A stretch of DNA of 64,000 bases from Kryptolebias marmoratus (GCF_001649575.2 NC_051451.1:25280325-25344324); one strand, 5' to 3'. Positions 34,900 through 49,300 are shown, counted from the stretch's first letter. Notes: a model not told the origin generated them from the sequence alone. Program-made: numbers and translations.

Positions 34900-35620
34900 C
34901 AGGCTGCCTGTTTAAAGGGGGACAGGTAGTCACAGGGCTGTTTGGTATCACGGCGTGTACCACAGGAAGCTGAGGACAGAGTTGTCTCAGGAGCTCAGAA
35001 AGACAACGACTGAGCAGCAGAGACTGTCAGACCGTCTCCAAGCAGCCGGACAGAAGGTTCAGGTCCACAGGACGTGTCCACAAGAGGACAGCTGATGACA
35101 AACCGAAGAGACGGATAATAAAATGGTAACCAAAGAGATCAGAGGTGAACTCCAAGGTCAAAGGTCATCAGTGTCAGGTAGCACCATCAGTCTGTTTGAG
35201 ACAAAGTGGACTTAATGGAAGACGATCCAAGAGGACACCAATGAAGACAGACCCATATTGAGACGCCACAGAGCTTCTGGGAGAATGTCCTCTGGACAGA
35301 TGAGACAAAACTGCAGCTTTTTGTCAACAAGTCCCATCAGCTCTGTGTCCACAGACCCAAACATGGACCAAAGACCAGAACCTTGAACCTACAGGGGGAC
35401 ATGGAGGAGGCTCGGTTCTGTTCTGGTCCTGGATCTGTTCAGGGTCCAATGAAACCTGAAGACTATCAAGGCCTTCTGGAGCCAGATGTTCTGGTCTCAG
35501 TCTCAGCTCACGGGTCCAACAGGACAAAGACCCAAAACACCAAGAACGGGTCAGAACCAAAGATTGGACCCTGATCTAAATCCTGCTGAACATCTGTGGA
35601 AGGAAATAATTGATTTTAGT
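34900..35620 (+). mobile_element. Tc1-like transposase relic
   Basis: The plus strand shows decayed transposase blocks in order: FWENVLWTDETKLQLF at about 35276-35323 (with the middle catalytic aspartate) and DPDLNPAEHLWKEI from 35567 (with the final acidic residue position). Frameshifts and stops break the frame. It lies between the ism1 5' end and the sptlc3 3' end. Confidence 0.8.
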
Positions 35621-36166
35621 CTTTTTTTAAATTTCTTCTGTCAGTTTCCCGTCATCTCAGTGACCTGTGGAGGTTTTTCTTTCTTTAACAAACCTGTGGA
35701 CTACAGTGGCTAAAAAACACAAGAAATGCTTTTCCTCCTCCATTTACACAGAGTTCAGTTTGTTTTCCCTCAAACTGTCGTCAATAATAATTTATGAGAA
35801 AGTAGACGTTACAAAAGTCGCCTCAAAATGCTTCTTTCTTTTTTCTTCAGTCGTGACTGCAGAGAATTATAGCTCCTAATAATATATTTATTCCAAAATA
35901 TAAAAGCTAAATTGAAAAATAATTCAAGTTAAAACCAGCCCAGCAGTATTTCTTTGCTCTAAGATTTTAAAAGCATCAGTAGTTTGTTTAGTTTCTCTCT
36001 TTGCTCAATCAGGATGTGTCAAACGTGAAACAAGCAGCTGCCAAACATTTGTCCCCTTTTCTTTGGTGAGATGTTGGTGTCCCCCTCCCGACAGCGTCCA
36101 GGGGACATGTCCTTTCCTTTTCAACGCTGAAGAGACGGCGCCAAAGAAAAACATCCGCCGTCCGCC

Positions 36167-36250
36167 TCAAAGTTCGGGCCGGGAGGAGAAGACCCGGCGT
36201 GAAAACTTCAGACAGAGGCCGTCCCCCACCTCGTCCAGATGGTGCAGCAC
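36167..36250 (-). CDS. sptlc3: sptlc3 exon 12 (last)
   Basis: Acceptor GCCGCCCTCAG precedes 36250. It reads [20 protein letters not shown] then FSSRPEL and stops at TGA 36169-36167. The protein ends about ten residues earlier than human SPTLC3, right after the conserved RPEL. A minus-strand AATAAA lies at 35892-35887. Confidence 0.92.
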   Translation of the reverse strand: MLHHLDEVGDGLCLKFSRRVFSSRPEL

Positions 36251-39200
36251 CTGAGGGCGGCAGGAAGGTGTGAGAGAACGTCCTGCAGTCGTGTAGGTGT
36301 GTGTGTGTGTGTGTGTGTACCTGGTCCAGCATGTCTCTCGTGTGCGCTGCAGAAACACAGAAGCGAGCCCTGGCCTCAGTGATCGGCGTGGCTGGAAAAC
36401 CCACCACAACTACACCGATCTTTCTCGCCAGCATTTCTCGAGCAAAAGCCCTGGTTAGAGACAAAACAACAACAATTAGTTTAAAGACACACTGATACAC
36501 AAAGACCAAAACACACCACGAAGACGTGCGTTTCTCAAACCTTACGGGAAACAAAAAAATTATTTGTGCAGTTTCTCATTTTTACTTGGTTTTAAAATCT
36601 CCAAATGAGCAGAAACTTCTTTGTTTGGCTTCATGAAGAGCAGCTTTGAACGACTTGTGATCATTTTAAGAAGGTGGAGCAGTGGTTAGAGGTGTCAGCT
36701 CACAGCAGAAAGGTCACAGGTTCGTGTCCCGGCCTTTTCTACCTGTGAACACACGGGTTTCCTCCGGGTTCAGAGCAGGCGGGTTAGGTTAGCTGGTAGC
36801 TCTGTCCCCAGCTGTGAAAACTGTGAGTGTCTCGTTTGTCTTTAAGTGTCCCTGTGATGGACCTGTGACCTGTCCAGGGTGTCCCCGTCCTCTCTCACAG
36901 AGACAGCTGGAGAAAAACACCAGCTCCCCCAACAGGTCAAGAAAACGGATGGATGGTTGTAGATGAAACGGAGGACAAAGCAAAGTGTTTTGTGATGAAC
37001 GACAGTTTAATAAAGTATTCATTCATTTATTTATTCATCCATCCATCTGTCCTTCTGCTGCTAGTTCTGAGTCTCCAACGGACACACAGAACCGCCGGTC
37101 CGACGACACAGGTAATAACGCAGGATCGTTTCTCGCTCAGGGACCAGAAGGACAAAAACTGCTTTTTTGTAGGACAGATGTTCCGGCTCAACATCTGTTT
37201 AAATCTTGTTTTGCAGGAACTGTTATGAAATTAAAGGTAATATTTCCACAAGATGAAATGTTCACATATCGATAACTTTAAGAAAATCCAGCGTGCTAAT
37301 ATTTGGTGCTACTGGCTGATGGAGATCAACCACAACTGGGACTGAAAGACACTTCCTGTTCCTGAGTAGCTGAAATAATCCACAGTTATATCCGATCATC
37401 ACCTGATGATGTGACGAGGAATGACTCGGGACTCGTGTGGATGTTGTACTTACACCACCTTGCCTGGCATGTAGAGCAGAAGGGGAACGACGGGCGACTC
37501 ATCGCTGCCGTAGATGATGAAGCCCAGCTCCTTCAGCCTGGATCGGAAGTACCTGGTGTTTTCGGACAGCTGCCGTATCCGTCTAATGCCTGCCGATCCA
37601 AACAGACGAGCGTGAGTGAAAGCGCCAACTCGCCGCCCCGCCCCGTCCTCCTCACCCGCGGGGAGTGACGCCGCACTTTGGTCCGATCCCGAGACCCGCG
37701 CCTCTCTGACTCTCAGCTACCACCACATCAAATTTTAGATCCGTGTCCGTAAAACTGACCGAGTTACAGCCATTTCTGTGATGGCTGTGACGGCCATCTT
37801 GAATCAGCTGCAGATCTGCATTCAGTGATTATTTCCTGAAGGTTTATAAATAAATATTGAGATATTTTGCTAACAGAGCTCAGAGTATGACTTGCAGAAG
37901 GCTTCTATAAAAACGGAGTGAATTGAAGCAGACGGGCGATCACCGGGACTCGTCCGTGTTCGAGACGATTATATTAGAAGGCAGATCAAAGGAAGCAGAG
38001 GTGGTCTGCGCCGTGTTTCCAAACAACGCTCGCTCCGCGGCGGCAGCACAGCTTCCCCCTGATTACCTGGGAACAGATTGGCAGCTCTTTCAAAGAGACG
38101 TGAGCGAGCACTTTAAATCCCCTTATCTCAGCCGAGCAAGAGAGGCGGAGGTGAGGGAGGGAGGGGGGACAAAACAACAACATAACATTCGGACATCTGC
38201 CAGAAAGCACGGGGCCCGTTCCGTAAATTGCTCGTCTCTGCTGAGGCGAGGCCATGCAGGTCAGAAACCCGCTGCCTGTCGGGGTAACGACACGTTTAAC
38301 GCCAAAGACGAGGACGAAGAGGGCAAAAACTGATCCAACCACGATGGCTAAGCCGTGGAAGGTGTCCTGAAGCTGATCCGGTGGTTCCGACACGCAGACA
38401 CGGACAGAAACATCATCGCCCGCCGCCAAAGGCAAAGGCGGGTGAAACGGGTGTGAGGGGTGTGTTCCCTCCCCCCCCGTCAGACACGAGCCGAGCGCCT
38501 TTCCTTCAGATCCTCATTGTCGTGTCGGGATTTAGTTCCTGCTCGGATAAACCTGCTCCACAAACTCTGGGCGAGACGGAAATATAAATGTTTAATATCA
38601 CCAATAATATTTCCTCACGCTGCTTCGTCTAAAACTACATTTATTACCAGAGTGGAGCAGGTGGAGCAGCTGCTCCCCCGTTTTCTAAAGCAGGGCTGCA
38701 AACTTATGTTTTTGCTCCTGTTTTTTTTATTTAAAAGCATCTTTTCTCTCCCAGCATGTTGCATTTATCGATTCTGATGTCACCCTCTTAGTTACAAACT
38801 AAAGAAGTTAATATTAAAGTAATCTCTGCTCTCTGCTCCGCCCCTTTCAGCTTTGAGTTGGTTCAGTCCAGCTCAGCGCTGGTAGCTGCCACAGGGTTTT
38901 AAAGAATCCGACAGACCGGAGAACTCGAGCTATCCTCAGGTTTCTCGAACTTCCTGTGTGTCTGACATCATTAAAGCCGTTGGTTTTCAGAGTGATAGCG
39001 TTCGAGGACGGCGTGATTTGCCCCTCCCCCCCCTTACCGCTGCAGACCTCTGTAATTACTTCCACATTTTCTGACCGAGCAGCTGGTTGTGTTTTCCTGC
39101 TGGTCCAAACGCCGGCATCGTCCACCGGTTACGTTTTAAAGCCGCACTCGATATTTGTCAGTGTAGAGGATCAGCTCGCCGCAGCAAATATGTACCAAAG

Positions 39201-42200
39201 ATCGAGCTTCATGTACGACCGGAATGACTCTCAGCTACTACCACACCAGATTTTAGCTCAGCATCTGTAAAAATGTCCGACTTGCAGCCATTTTGTGTTT
39301 GCCGGGATCGATCAGTGGTAGCGCCACCTTGAATTGAGTTGACTTCGAAATCTGTCCAGTGGTCCATGAGATATTTTGCTAACAGACAGACAGACAAACA
39401 AACACACAAAGCAGAGTTTTCATTCTCCTACCTTCTGTGCTGCCGTCCTTTCCCATGATGCACTTCATGGCTCGTATGATCTGCTCCGTGATGGCGGGGG
39501 ACATGGCCGAGGCGTAAACGGCGCTGTGAGAATGACCGCGCAGGTAGTCCACCAGCTCCTGCAACGACACGCGTGACAGGAATGTGACCCCCGCAGTTAC
39601 CTTCTGCCACCACTAGAGAGCGATCATGTATACGCCACACCTGGGGGGGGGGCAAATCGAGGCCCGTCGGGCTGATTGTTCTGAAACATCAGCAGGAGAT
39701 TCGTTCTGCCAGCAGCTGACGACAGAACGTGAGGTCACGGCTCTGAGAGCGAGCCCCGAGCCGTGATTGGCTGCGAGTAGCTCACCGCCATCCGTCCCCA
39801 CCGGGCGGCGGTGGCTGCGGCGAAGGCCAAACGAATCGGACGGGAACTCTGGAACAAACCTGACATCTGCTTTTATTTAAGGCGGGAGGATTTTCACAGC
39901 TTTGCGGTCCCGGAGGATTTCAGCGCGACCAAGATAAGCCAGTTAGGAGAACCTGGGGCCCGGAGTGACAACTCGGGGTGTTTCCTGAGCCGCACGGCGG
40001 CCGCAGCGCTGCTGGGGGATATTTATTCAAAAAGCCACAAAGTGGGAAAGAGGCCAGCGTGTAGACGTGTCCAAACCTGGCTTTAAAAGAGTTTAACACT
40101 AATGTTTCCCTGCTTTCTGGACTCTGACTGCGTCAAACTTTGTGCTTTTTTAGCCATTCGTATCAAAACTCACTCAGGAGACGAGTGCTATGACTTTTTG
40201 TTTGTAACTTTTATAATTTTTACTTCACTTGCAAATATTTTCCCCTAAAAACTACACCGAGATCTTTAAAACCAGCTTTACTTCTAGCATTTATCTGCTA
40301 CATTAAGCTCCGAGCTCGCCTTCTGGTACATTTTAGCCAGCATTTTGTTAGTTTTAATTAGCCTTTTTGCTGTTTTTGCTGCTTCAACACTTGGTTTTAG
40401 TTTCTCCAGCAGATTTCAGCAGTTTTAGTGCAACTCGGGGTTTGACTGAAGGATGAATGAGCTCGGCATGGATTATTCTGGGCGCTCTCATAAAATACCT
40501 GCAACATGACTGTTTTCCAGAACACATCTGCAGAGCCTTTTCTTGGTCAACCCATTTCCACTTACTGCAAGATTTGGGGCACCACAACAACAAATATGTC
40601 AAACCTGAAGGTTTTCACTCTCGTTTCCGTTCAGGGTTTTACAGCCGCCAGCTGTCGGACGGGGCTGGGTGTTCATACTTCAAACATCATCGTGCTTGTT
40701 AAAAGTCATCCCGTTAAATCTGCAGCGCAGTTCCGATGCGTGCCACAAGAAGGGGCTGGCCTCCCGCCAGCTTTACCTTCTTATTACGGCGAGCGCAGGG
40801 CCCGGGTAAAGCACGGCGGAGAAAGGAAGGCTTCCCTCTTCAAACGACGAGTCTGCTTCCTCGCTTTCTAATCAACAGCCACAAAAACCAGCGCGGTTAT
40901 GTACTAAAGTGCACTTTTTAATAGAGTAAGAAGGAAATAAAAAAGGCCCAGAGTTGAACATTTGTTGGACACATGGGGGCTACAAAAAGAGGTGCTGCGT
41001 GACGGAGTTTGACTGATCGACTCTGATTCATCCTTCAAAACTTTCCCCAGAATGCCTCCCAACATTTTCCGACTCCCAGCAGCTCGTTGGAAAATGTGCT
41101 TTATTTTGCTTTGCAGCTAAACGAGGTGTTAGTCGGGCTGTTTTTAAACAGGGAAAAAACAAAAACAGTTTCCGGACGATAAATAACGGCAATTCTTCCA
41201 GCGCGATGAATTCCTCCGTCTCATTTCTAGAGAACTGTCTGGATCCGGTTCGGAGGATGAAGAATCTATCAACCTGCTGTGGCGTTTTAAAGTTTTATAG
41301 ATGAAAATAAACCATGCAGATGTTTACATCCACTTATCATGTTCAAAAATGTGGGTTTTTTATTGATTTTATTGAACCATTTTTTTTTTCCCAGACTGGA
41401 ATGACTTTCACAACAAACAGCTTCAAATGTTTTTAAAAAGAAGAACTGAGTGCACAAGTTTAGACTTTTTCTAATCCAAAAGAAATCCTAAATATCCTCA
41501 ATACACATCCAGACACATCCAGCTGAGTCTGAAAGTCTGTTTCGGATCGACCGATACTCTTGTCCCCTCCGATGAAAGGAACAACCCAGGAACCTCGAAG
41601 ATTCGAGTCCTCCATGAACTCCTGAACCACCGGTGTCCCTGTCCACAGCGAGGACAGTTTGACGTCAACCTGAAGCTCCTGGACGGAAAGCTTCAAACCC
41701 AACGGAACAAGCCAAACGTCCTCAGGAGGACAGAGACGGAGCTAGGAGCCGAGGTGAGGCTTTCCAGCATGGTGGTGGTAGCATCATGCTGTGGTGCAGC
41801 CACCAGTTGTCCCAAACACATCAGAAGTGGTTGAGCTTCTGAAAGAGCCTGACGTCGACCCAACTATGATTAAACATAAAAAAAAAAACAACCAGTTTCA
41901 ATTAAATCTACCAACTGAGCCAAGAAGAGACGTCAAATGTCAACCAGAAGCTTGTTGGACCTGTGGCTGAGCTGCAGCTTCTTCTTGGGGGACATTTATC
42001 CAAATATTACTAAAGTTTATATAAATAGATGAGAGAAAATCCACAACAAGTTGAAACTTGTGCACTCAAGTCTTAGTTTTAAATATCATCAAAGTTGTAA
42101 AACATCCATCCTGGAAAAACAAAAACAGTCCAAACAGATCAGTAAAGATGGAAACTTCTGACCACAAGACGTCCAACATTAAGAGCCTCAACAAGCTGCT

Positions 42201-45200
42201 GTTCTCATTTAGAAAACAACACAACAAGAGTGCCTAAAGACAGCTAAAGGTGCTCACAATGGTCTGGTTTTAAGTTGGATTATTTTAGATTAAAGTGTAA
42301 AACTCGTCGTCTGAACAGAGACGACATGAAAGGACAGAAAAGGTAAAGATCTCCAACCTTTCTCCCGGCAATGTAGCCTCCAGCAGCCCCAAAGCTCTTG
42401 GTGAAGGTACCCATCATCACGTCCACGTCGGCCGGGTTGACGTTGAACAGCTCCGTCACCCCCCTCCCCGTCGCCCCCACCGCCCCGATACTGTGGGCTT
42501 CATCCAGGTACAGGTAGGCTTTATACTTCTTCTTCAAGGCCAGGATTTCAGGCAGCTGCACCACTGAGCCCTCCATGCTGAACACACAGGAGGTGGCAAA
42601 TTACCAGCGTGCACATTTTACAAACACAAACCCCAGTCATTAAAAAACTTCTTTCTCAGTTTCTTCCTCCCTTCGGGGCTGCAAACAGACAGAGAGCAAC
42701 TATACGTACAATCCCTGACCCGTAATTCTGTCTTCAGCTGTCTGCAGCCCGAATGATGGAAGACAGAGCCGAACCGGGACCGTTGCGGACATCAAAGGGA
42801 AGGCTGGGATAAAGCTAAAGTATGCTTATCCAGGCCTTTTGAAGTTCCACCGAGGAGACAGATGAAGCACATGTTCTGTCAGAGCTGTCCTGAAGAAGCG
42901 GCGTTTTGAGGTTGACATTATACATCGCTGCCTGATAAAGGCCGTCTGACTAAACGAAAGCTGCGAAACTGACTGGCGTTCGTTTCAAAGTTTAAGGATT
43001 TACTCTCTTTCCTTAAAAAAATAAAGGCGTCGTTAGGAGCAAACGCGACGAAAACAGTGGCTTGGCTTGGCCTTGATTTGGAGCTAACGAGCAGATGGAG
43101 AGGGTCAGCTCGCTGCCTGCAGAGATGCAAAAAGAGATTTTCCTTTCTTCAGTAATCAAACACTACCCCACCACACACACACACACACACACTATCTATT
43201 GTTCAAAGGGTATGAAGAGAAGCTATTGAGAAACAGACCGTTACAAGGGCTGCTAAGCTCAGGCTCACCTCAGGTTACTGAAAAAAACAAATCTCACGGT
43301 GCAAAAACTCCCATCAAAATACAGACCCAGCAATCCTTAAAGGAAGTAGTTTAAACTAAAAATCACGCTCGGAGTACGAGCTGTGGAGAACTTTAAGCTC
43401 GTACCATCCCAAATATTAGCTCAGTAGCTGTAAAAGTGGTCAGCTGGATGCAGCGGCCATCTTGAATTGGGTTAATTAACCAGTAGTAGATGTGCATCCA
43501 ATGATAAGTTTCTGAGACAGCGGCTCATGGGATCATTCCGCTCACGCTGCTTTCCTTTCGGGGGGTGAATAAAAAGACGCCGTTTCCCTGAAGACGCGGT
43601 ATCATTCGTGCGTAACGCTGAAAATAATCCCCAATAATCTGAAGGCTGTGGATTGACAGCTGACCTGTAGATGCCTTCCACCATGATGAGGATCTTCTTC
43701 CAGGGCCTGTGGGTCCGAGGCTGCCCCGAGCAAACTGCTTCTTTAAGCATCTTCTCCAGACTGAGCATGTCTGCGTCAAACACACACACACACAGGAAAG
43801 TTCATTAGAAAGGCAGCAAATAATCAGTCAGAAAGGTGGATTTAGTTTCAGGCTACGCCTGCGTTTTGTTGGTGCAGCTCAGCCTTTTATTCGTCCAAAC
43901 AGTAATTAAAACAAACAGAAAATGCTGCAGTAAGTAAATACAGAAACACCTTCTACAAACTAAGAGCAGGAAATACCTTTGCACTCCTGCACCTCAAATG
44001 AGATTATTAATGAAGCCCAATTTACACCTGCAGAAACGAACCTGCAGTTAAAAATGACCACTTCAGTTGTGCCTCTTCAGAGAACATTTTATGTTATTTT
44101 TAACAGATAAAGTAAGTTCCAGTGCTCGGCAGCAGATGGCAGTATGAACCAGCTGTAAAGTATTTTAAAGAATGACTGCAATCCAAACCATTTCCTGTCT
44201 CAGCTGATGGTCTGTCTCAATGATTGATATCACTGCCTCAGCATGAAAAAGAAAAACCGAAGCTGTGCCGTTAATTTCCCTCCCTGAAACGCCACAGAAC
44301 AAGATGTTTCCAACAATCTAGGTGAAGGAGAGCAGACAAGAGGAACAGATTATTTCCCAGTTTCACTCCTGATGTGCGATAAACCCCGGCCCGACGACTA
44401 GATGCTTATCGTCGCCTCTGCATGAGACACGTGCACGCGGCCGTGGAGATCTATGAGATGTGACCGTGCCGCCGCGTCCTTGCTCTGCCCTCGAGCTGCA
44501 CAAATGCTGCTCGGTCGATAAATGAATAAACCTTCTGATACACTGCAAGAAGCACAAACACAGCAGAAATGAGAAATCTTAAAGGGAGGAAAAACACCGG
44601 GACACGTTTCGACCAACAGGTGTGACGCTGGACTGGACAAACTCGTTTCCTTTCTCCGTCCTCTGGTGATCTCAGAGAGACAAAGCTATGAGCGTTTATT
44701 CATTTCTCCTCTCATAAATGTCCTGTCTGGTGCCAGATGTTTAGGTCAGCCTCTCAGACACCTGGGGGGACGGGGGGGGTTTACCTTTGGACACGTCTCT
44801 GGGGTCCAACTGGTAGACCCAGAACTGCCTGAGCTTGTAGCTGTCAGGACAGATCTGCGTCGCGGCGTTTTAGTTGCTCCCGGAGGAGGAGAGGCTCTTC
44901 TGCAGGAAAGGCCGACACCCTGTCTTCCTTTGAGACTTTCCTGTCTGATAAATCCTACAGTTCGGGGTTTCCTGAGCTCTCCTTTAGTTAAACTGTCCAC
45001 ATGTCCTCTCTTTGCTGCTGCCTTTACTCGCTCCACTGTCTCATGTTTATGTTTGCAGATTGCTGTTGTTAACGTGTTTTTCTTGTGGCCAATCCTGGTC
45101 CTCAGGGCCACCATCCTGCATGTTTTACTTGTTCCTCTGCTCCAACACACCTGATTTGAATCAATGGGTGATTAACAGGCTTCTGCAGAACATGAAGAGG

Positions 45201-46267
45201 TGATTTAACCTCTGAATCAGGTGTGTTGGAGCAGAGGAACAAGGAAAACATGCAGGATAGTGGCCCAAAGAGGACCAGGATTGGAGACCCCTGACCGAAA
45301 TCAAGGTGGTTACCAGACCTTATTGGTATTAGCCGACACAAAAATGGCTAAAAATGGCCGATATTGAGCTAAAGTTTAGTGTGGTAGTAGCTGAGAGACA
45401 CAATCTCTGTGTGCTTTAACCTCGTCTTTTACAAGTTTTGACCTAAACAACTAAACCCTTTAAACCAGGGGTGGCCAATCCTGGTCCTGGAGGGCCACCA
45501 TCCTGCATGTTTTACTTGTTCCTCTGCTCCAACACACCTGATTTGAATCAGTGACTGATTAACAGGCTTCTGCAGAACATGAAGAGGTGATTTAACCATG
45601 AATCAGGTGTGTTGGAGCAGTGAAACAACTAAAACATGAAGGATAGTGGCCCAAAGAGGACCCCTGCCCTAAAAGCTTCGCCCGTACCAGTCCTTCTGTG
45701 TCCAACTGCGTCTCCTTCCCGTCCTGTCAGACCCCAGCCGGCCAAGGAAGATGGCCGCCCATCCGGAGCCTTGCTTCTGGTTCTGTTGGAGGTTTCTTCC
45801 CACAGTTACCAACAAGTGGTGATTGTAAGAGGGTTTGCCTTGTTCTAACTGGAATGGATTCTCTGTAACTGGATTTGAATGTGTTTTTATTTCTGTGCAG
45901 AGCCCTGAGACGACGGGGCTGTAAGTAAACTGAAAACAGACATTCTTACGTTCGGTTGGAGATCGGGCACAAACGGAATTTTATGACCTAACGTGAGGCG
46001 GGGGTGCTGCTGGACTTACTGTTGTGTTTGAACACCCGGATAGTTGCTCCGGACAGTCTGGCCCCCAGGATGAGAGACGTGTGATTGAGCTCGTCACTTA
46101 GTATCAAACAGCCCTGAAAATCAGCAGAAAGTGTAAAATTTCACACTTTTAGTTCCACTCTATTCTCCAAATTGTTGCGTGTTGATGAAAAGGGTTTCAG
46201 GTTCAGTGAAATAACAGAAAACAACACCATCAAGGTAAATAGTTATGAATGAAAACATCATGAAATA

Positions 46268-46306
<39 letters not shown>

Positions 46307-49300
46307 AAAAGATTACGTGCTTTTATTTGTGTTTTAGCTTTAAAACAAAAAGAATCCTGTTATGTAAGGATGTTCCACGGCCAATTACTCGTCAGCCTTT
46401 TCCTCTGGCCCTGCCCTCGTTCCACCGTTTAGGTCTCTGTACGGACAGGAAAGTGTACGCAGTACATGCTTTTTTTTTATTATATCCTCCTTTGATGTCA
46501 GAAGAAATTTTGACCCACATACATGTTATCATTTTTCATGTCCAGATTACAGCACTTCATATTCCGTGAAGATAAAATAAGGATGCAAATTAATTCGGTT
46601 GTTCCAGGAAATTCTCTGAAGAGCATTAGCATGTGTAAGACTGAAGCTCTGAGCGTCTGACTGCTTTAATCTGAATGGAGTTGTGTGTGTGTGTGTGTAG
46701 GGGGGTGTTGACATGGACTCGGTGACAGATATGCTCAGTTTGGCCTCAGGTCAGCTCGTCCTCGTCGCTGGTCCACCAGCAGCTGTCACTCCAATGTTGC
46801 TCCGGCCTGGACTTCCTGTCCCTGCAGGACTGAGCTGCCCCCCGCCGCCGCCGCCGCCGCCGCCAGATTCTACAGGGTTACCGTGGAAAGCCTAAGGGGC
46901 CGCTTTACCTAAACGAGCCAGCTCTCATCACTTCGTGTGGAACCGGTTGGTAACCAAGAATTCAGTCGTTCATTTAAGGCGGCGCAGCTTTTCTAGCATT
47001 TACAGGATTTAATTTAAGGTGGCGCAGCTATTCTTGTGTTTGCTGTGATTTTTTTTTTTTTTATTTGCATGCCTGTAACCACAAAAACGTGACGTGTCCT
47101 GAGCCTCTGCCAGAGAAAACTTTCCTCAGGTGGACCTCGCTGAATTTCAGTTGAAGGCCACCGAGTTAAAACCGCCAACCTCCTCTTCTTCCCGTCCAAT
47201 CAAATCAACGATACGACTCTGCATTTTTTGGCTCCGGTTCCTGCTGGCCCTCGGCTTGAACCGGGCCGACGTGCCAAGAGGCCAGAGTTAGTAGTCAGAC
47301 CTTAAGTAATGCTCAGAACTAAAACCTGCCCGTACTCGTCTGTGCGTGCCGCCAGGCTTCTCCTCCTGGCTATTGTAATGTTTAATTAGAACTTTAATTA
47401 ACCGAGCTGGTTGGGAGGAGTTCAGAGCAAATATAAGTTGTCTTTTTATTCATTTTAGGCCACGTGAAAGAATCGGAACAAAAGCTCAGCTAATTAAACT
47501 CATATCCACTGTGCTTTACGAATGACACCCACGGAACGGCGTGTGAGGAAGCGGCGTGTGAGGAAGCGGCGTGTGAGGAAGCGGCGTGTGAGGAAGCGGC
47601 GTGTGAAGGCGCCCACCTTGCCGACGAGTGCAGGGATGTTCATGGAGTTGGTGGCGAAACCCATCCCGAAGGTCATGGAGGATTCTACTCCGAGGAAGTC
47701 GGCCACGAGTTGCTCCAGCTCCTCGTGCATGCGCAGGTTCCCTTCAACATAAAAACCACAGAGAATCAACCAGAGCGTTTCGAAGTCCTCCCGAGGTTCT
47801 GCTGGTTCTGACAGACAAGAAGCTCCCGTCAGACCCGAACACAGACACCCGGATCGGTACCTGCAGTCTTCTGAGATCCGACGCAGATTGAAGTGGCGAG
47901 ACATTTCCTTTCCTGCAGGATGTAAAATGTTTCTGCAGCACCATCTGAGGCGGAAGCAGCTGATTATAAACCAGCGCGACCAGCGGGAACCAGAACTCAT
48001 TTGTGGGCAAATCTGTCACCTGAAGAAATGTTTCTTTCATTATGTGGGATTTTCTGCTTTCTGCGTGTGTAACCATCCGAGAAATAAAGGAATTACGGGT
48101 GCGCTCTGGATTTACGGGGGACAGATAGGCAGTAAGAGGAAAGCACTGTTTACAGACATGTTAATATTAACATGGTCTCTTGTTCTTTAACATGTTATAA
48201 AGGTGCATCTGTTCTGTACACAGGAGGAGGAGCAATAATGTTTTTTGTCTGTACTGTTGGCAAAATATCTCACAAACCACTGAAGGTTTATTGAAACTTT
48301 CAGAGAGTATTTATTATCGGATGAGCATCTACTACAAATTACCTTTTGTAGGCAATGTCATACAAGATGGCCACCACAGCAAAGCAAGCTTAGCAGACAG
48401 AATAATGGCTATCTGAGCTAAAATCTGGTAGCTGCTGAGACTCAATTCAATTCAAGATGGCCGCAACAATTTATTAACTCAGCCGGCACAGAAATGGCTG
48501 TACTGGAGTGAATTTTACAGACATTCCCAACACGTGACGTCCTGTTTAGGGTTTGACCCAAACAAGTGTAACTCCGTCCTTCCATCGGGAGATCGTCTCA
48601 GCCGAGAACAGATTCTGTCAAAGAACGCTCGGCCTTCTGATTCCGACAGCCAAAGTCGATAACAGAAAATAGAAACGGGCATAAAACTGTAACGATGTGA
48701 AGCAGATCCCCACATTTCCTGGACCGCTCAGGCACACAGCCTCTGCTGTGACGAGCAGCGGCTTTTTAAATTAGAGCGCACTTTAAAGAACATGTGACCT
48801 TATTTCTATTTGAACCTTCAGCAGCCCTGCTTCAGCTGTGAATACGACAGCCATTACTAGCTTTAAGCAGCTGAAATAAGACGAACCTTCGTCTTATTAC
48901 GATCACAGTTAGTGAAATCACTGCAGCTCCCGTCTCTTTTACTGTCCACGTGTGACCGAGGCCTTTCACGACGCCGTCACAGCAAGACCAGGGAAATAAA
49001 AAGAGTTAATCATTTCTATCAGTAACCGCGAACGTTTCACAAGTTTAGCACTTTGATCGGCTTCAGCGGGTAAAGATGCAAACAGCCCCGTGCTCCACCT
49101 GTGGAAGGTAGCTCCACCTAATTGGGGTTTAAGTTAGAGGAGATTAAGTTAATGATTGCAGGAGCGATTAATGATTCAACAACGGGCTTTTTGTTAATGT
49201 TCAGGGATATCTGACGTGTGTTTGTTCTCAGGGCGTGCTCTCTCTGCACCCTCTGACAGATTATACGAGCCCGTTTGATAAAGTAAAAAAAACAAAACAA

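Larger units (their letters stand above)
42578..43664. other. sptlc3 intron 7, no further gene
   Basis: Unique sequence plus an AC microsatellite and one dispersed repeat copy. Confidence 0.5.

Noticed and set aside
36009..36554. Single 181-codon minus-strand frame across exon 11 and flanks
   Set aside because: Only 36321-36450 is homologous; the rest reads through intron and (AC)n sequence, and after 36250 it is in the wrong frame for exon 12.
44666..45154. 162-codon plus-strand frame in sptlc3 intron 6
   Set aside because: No recognisable protein features; part of it is a palindromic MITE, and the opposite strand is equally open.
47522..47752. Arg-rich RRVRK repeat protein on the plus strand
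   Set aside because: It is a translation of the 15-bp minisatellite plus antisense of sptlc3 exon 5.
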